In this document: positions 63,177 to 64,000 of the stretch, piece after piece | Layout of the letters: every line of letters begins with the position of its first letter | Numbering within the stretch: the first letter of the stretch is position 1 | Source: Erysipelotrichaceae bacterium | GTDB taxonomy: Bacteria > Bacillota_I > Bacilli_A > Acholeplasmatales > Anaeroplasmataceae | NCBI GenBank assembly: GCA_015059145.1 | Contig: SVAZ01000002.1 | Location: forward strand, 1-64,000 | Direction of reading: 5' to 3' | DNA: 64,000 bases | The notes under the pieces: generated by a model | What the model saw: the letters and a program-made list of their open reading frames with translations, nothing else | Told to the model about the DNA's origin: nothing | Database searches by the model: none | Position numbers and translations under genes: made by a program

Positions 63177-64000
63177 TTATTTTCTTTTATATAATTTATT
63201 AAATAATATGGCAATAGCAATCAACGCTACAATTATAATTACTATTACATACCATAGCATACCATTTACCATGATATAGTTATCAAACATATTTAGATTA
63301 AGAGAGAATACCTCCTTAAGTGTCGTAGCTAAAGAACCATTATCTAAGCCATTCATAGAGCTATTCATGTTTTCAATTACACCATTTAATAATACATTTC
63401 TATATAGTGCTGTAATATGGCTTCCTGGGAATAAATTACAAATCGTTTGAATTGGCGTTATAAATTGAGAAATAGGAATATAAGCACCTATAATAAATCC
63501 TACGGCTGCACATAACAAGCCTTGAAACGCACCAGCCGAGTTTGTAGTTTTAAAAAATAGAACTAGGATCATTAAAATAGTTGTTGCTGATAAAGAGCCA
63601 AGCAACGTAATTCCATATAATGCTAAAACATTAATAAAGCTTAAATAAGTATTGCCTAATAAAGAAACTATAATTAATCCACCTGTCAATAAGATTGCAG
63701 AAATTAAAAATGAATTAATAAAGGCTGCAATCAAATAACAAACAATAATTTTAACTCTTGTAACCGGTGTTGCCGAAATATCGTAATCAATTTTAGCCTG
63801 CCTGTCAGCTACTATAGTTACTAATGAAGAGTAAGAAACTGTAATAACACTACTCCCTATTACTCCAGATAGTAATAGCATATTGGCAAATACATCTATA
63901 TCCTTTTCATCTATTAAGCCCTTAGCACTCTCTAAATACTTTTCTAGTGCATCTACAAAAGTACCCCTAAGGAAAAGAATATATAATACAAATACTATGA
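63177..64000 (-). CDS. ABC-2 type transporter permease (5' end cut by window edge)
   Basis: The track lists an internal Met at 63881, but the frame stays open to base 64000 ('IVFVLYILFLRGTFVDAL' just upstream), so the gene begins outside the window. At least 274 residues are present, with a first helix, a roughly 30-residue external loop, then five membrane segments. 'FKTTNSAGAFQGLLCAAVGFIIGAYIPI' followed by 'FPGSHITALYR' is typical of ABC-2 permeases of the drug/polysaccharide export type. The ATPase partner would be upstream, beyond the window. Substrate unknown. Confidence 0.85.
   Translation of the reverse strand, partial: IVFVLYILFLRGTFVDALEKYLESAKGLIDEKDIDVFANMLLLSGVIGSSVITVSYSSLVTIVADRQAKIDYDISATPVTRVKIIVCYLIAAFINSFLISAILLTGGLIIVSLLGNTYLSFINVLALYGITLLGSLSATTILMILVLFFKTTNSAGAFQGLLCAAVGFIIGAYIPISQFITPIQTICNLFPGSHITALYRNVLLNGVIENMNSSMNGLDNGSLATTLKEVFSLNLNMFDNYIMVNGMLWYVIVIIIVALIAIAILFNKLYKRK

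Overview
The window is an AT-rich chromosomal segment from a low-GC member of the Bacillota, most likely an uncultured or little-studied Bacilli lineage related to Erysipelotrichales/RF39-type gut bacteria. This placement is inferred from gene content: HPr kinase next to Lgt and PpaX, WhiA, a sufCDSUB iron-sulfur operon, YlmE/YlmH, WalJ/RlmH, GerW/YtfI, TsaEBD and lipoproteins with classic lipoboxes. A MurE-type ligase argues for a peptidoglycan wall, so this is not a wall-less mollicute. No prophage, insertion sequence, CRISPR array, rRNA or tRNA gene was seen; the segment is mostly housekeeping. Most genes lie on the minus strand. Seven plus-strand genes form short units: murE, the DUF368 gene, two giant lipoproteins, an HD hydrolase and a DUF378 protein.

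Layout. 1-6.3 kb (minus): rlmD (cut by the left edge), sdaA, uvrB and a Na/phosphate symporter. 6.4-7.8 kb (plus): murE. 7.8-12.4 kb (minus): RNase H1, gerW/ytfI, mtnN, ylmH, ylmE, and queT under a preQ1-I riboswitch. 12.4-13.8 kb: a structured intergenic region, then the DUF368 transporter. 13.8-23.2 kb (minus): a membrane protein preceded by a very tightly packed probable operon leuS - ArAE/pseudo-HAD fusion - sufC-D-S-U-B. 23.3-24.7 kb: a cytoplasmic-looking leucine-rich repeat protein and a small membrane protein. 24.7-29.2 kb: uxaB-uxaA-uxaC hexuronate catabolism under a promoter with operator-like palindromes. 29.3-30.8 kb: walJ-rlmH and a 34-residue YjcZ-family gene missed by the ORF track. 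31-37 kb (plus): two adjacent giant lipoproteins resembling PrsA/SurA foldases, and an HD-domain protein. 37.7-41.7 kb: tex, a membrane-anchored protein and a LolA-like lipoprotein. 42-46 kb: whiA, an Lgt-PpaX fusion, hprK. 46-59 kb: a lipoprotein, uvrA, ligA, a papain-like lipoprotein, pcrA, an ABC-F ATPase and glnS. 59-63 kb: tsaE-tsaB-double GNAT-ybaK-tsaD behind a palindrome-covered promoter, a small possibly frameshifted ORF, and an ABC-2 permease cut by the right edge.

How it works together. The window encodes DNA repair (UvrA, UvrB, LigA, PcrA), Fe-S assembly, t6A tRNA modification, queuosine-precursor uptake with its own riboswitch, carbon-regulation chemistry (HprK plus a pyrophosphatase fused to Lgt), and envelope maintenance (MurE, PopT-like DUF368, Lgt, giant foldase-like lipoproteins). 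The most interesting items are three gene fusions (Lgt-PpaX, ArAE-pseudo-HAD, RimI-GNAT), the pair of giant lipoproteins, an ABC-F protein with one apparently dead composite ATP site, the preQ1 riboswitch hidden inside a mis-extended ORF, and an unexplained multi-hairpin intergenic region at 12.47-12.58 kb. No single undescribed system stands out as certain.

Start codons. Many ORF-track starts are too long. Where a good Shine-Dalgarno sequence sits inside the predicted ORF I have moved the start and say so.
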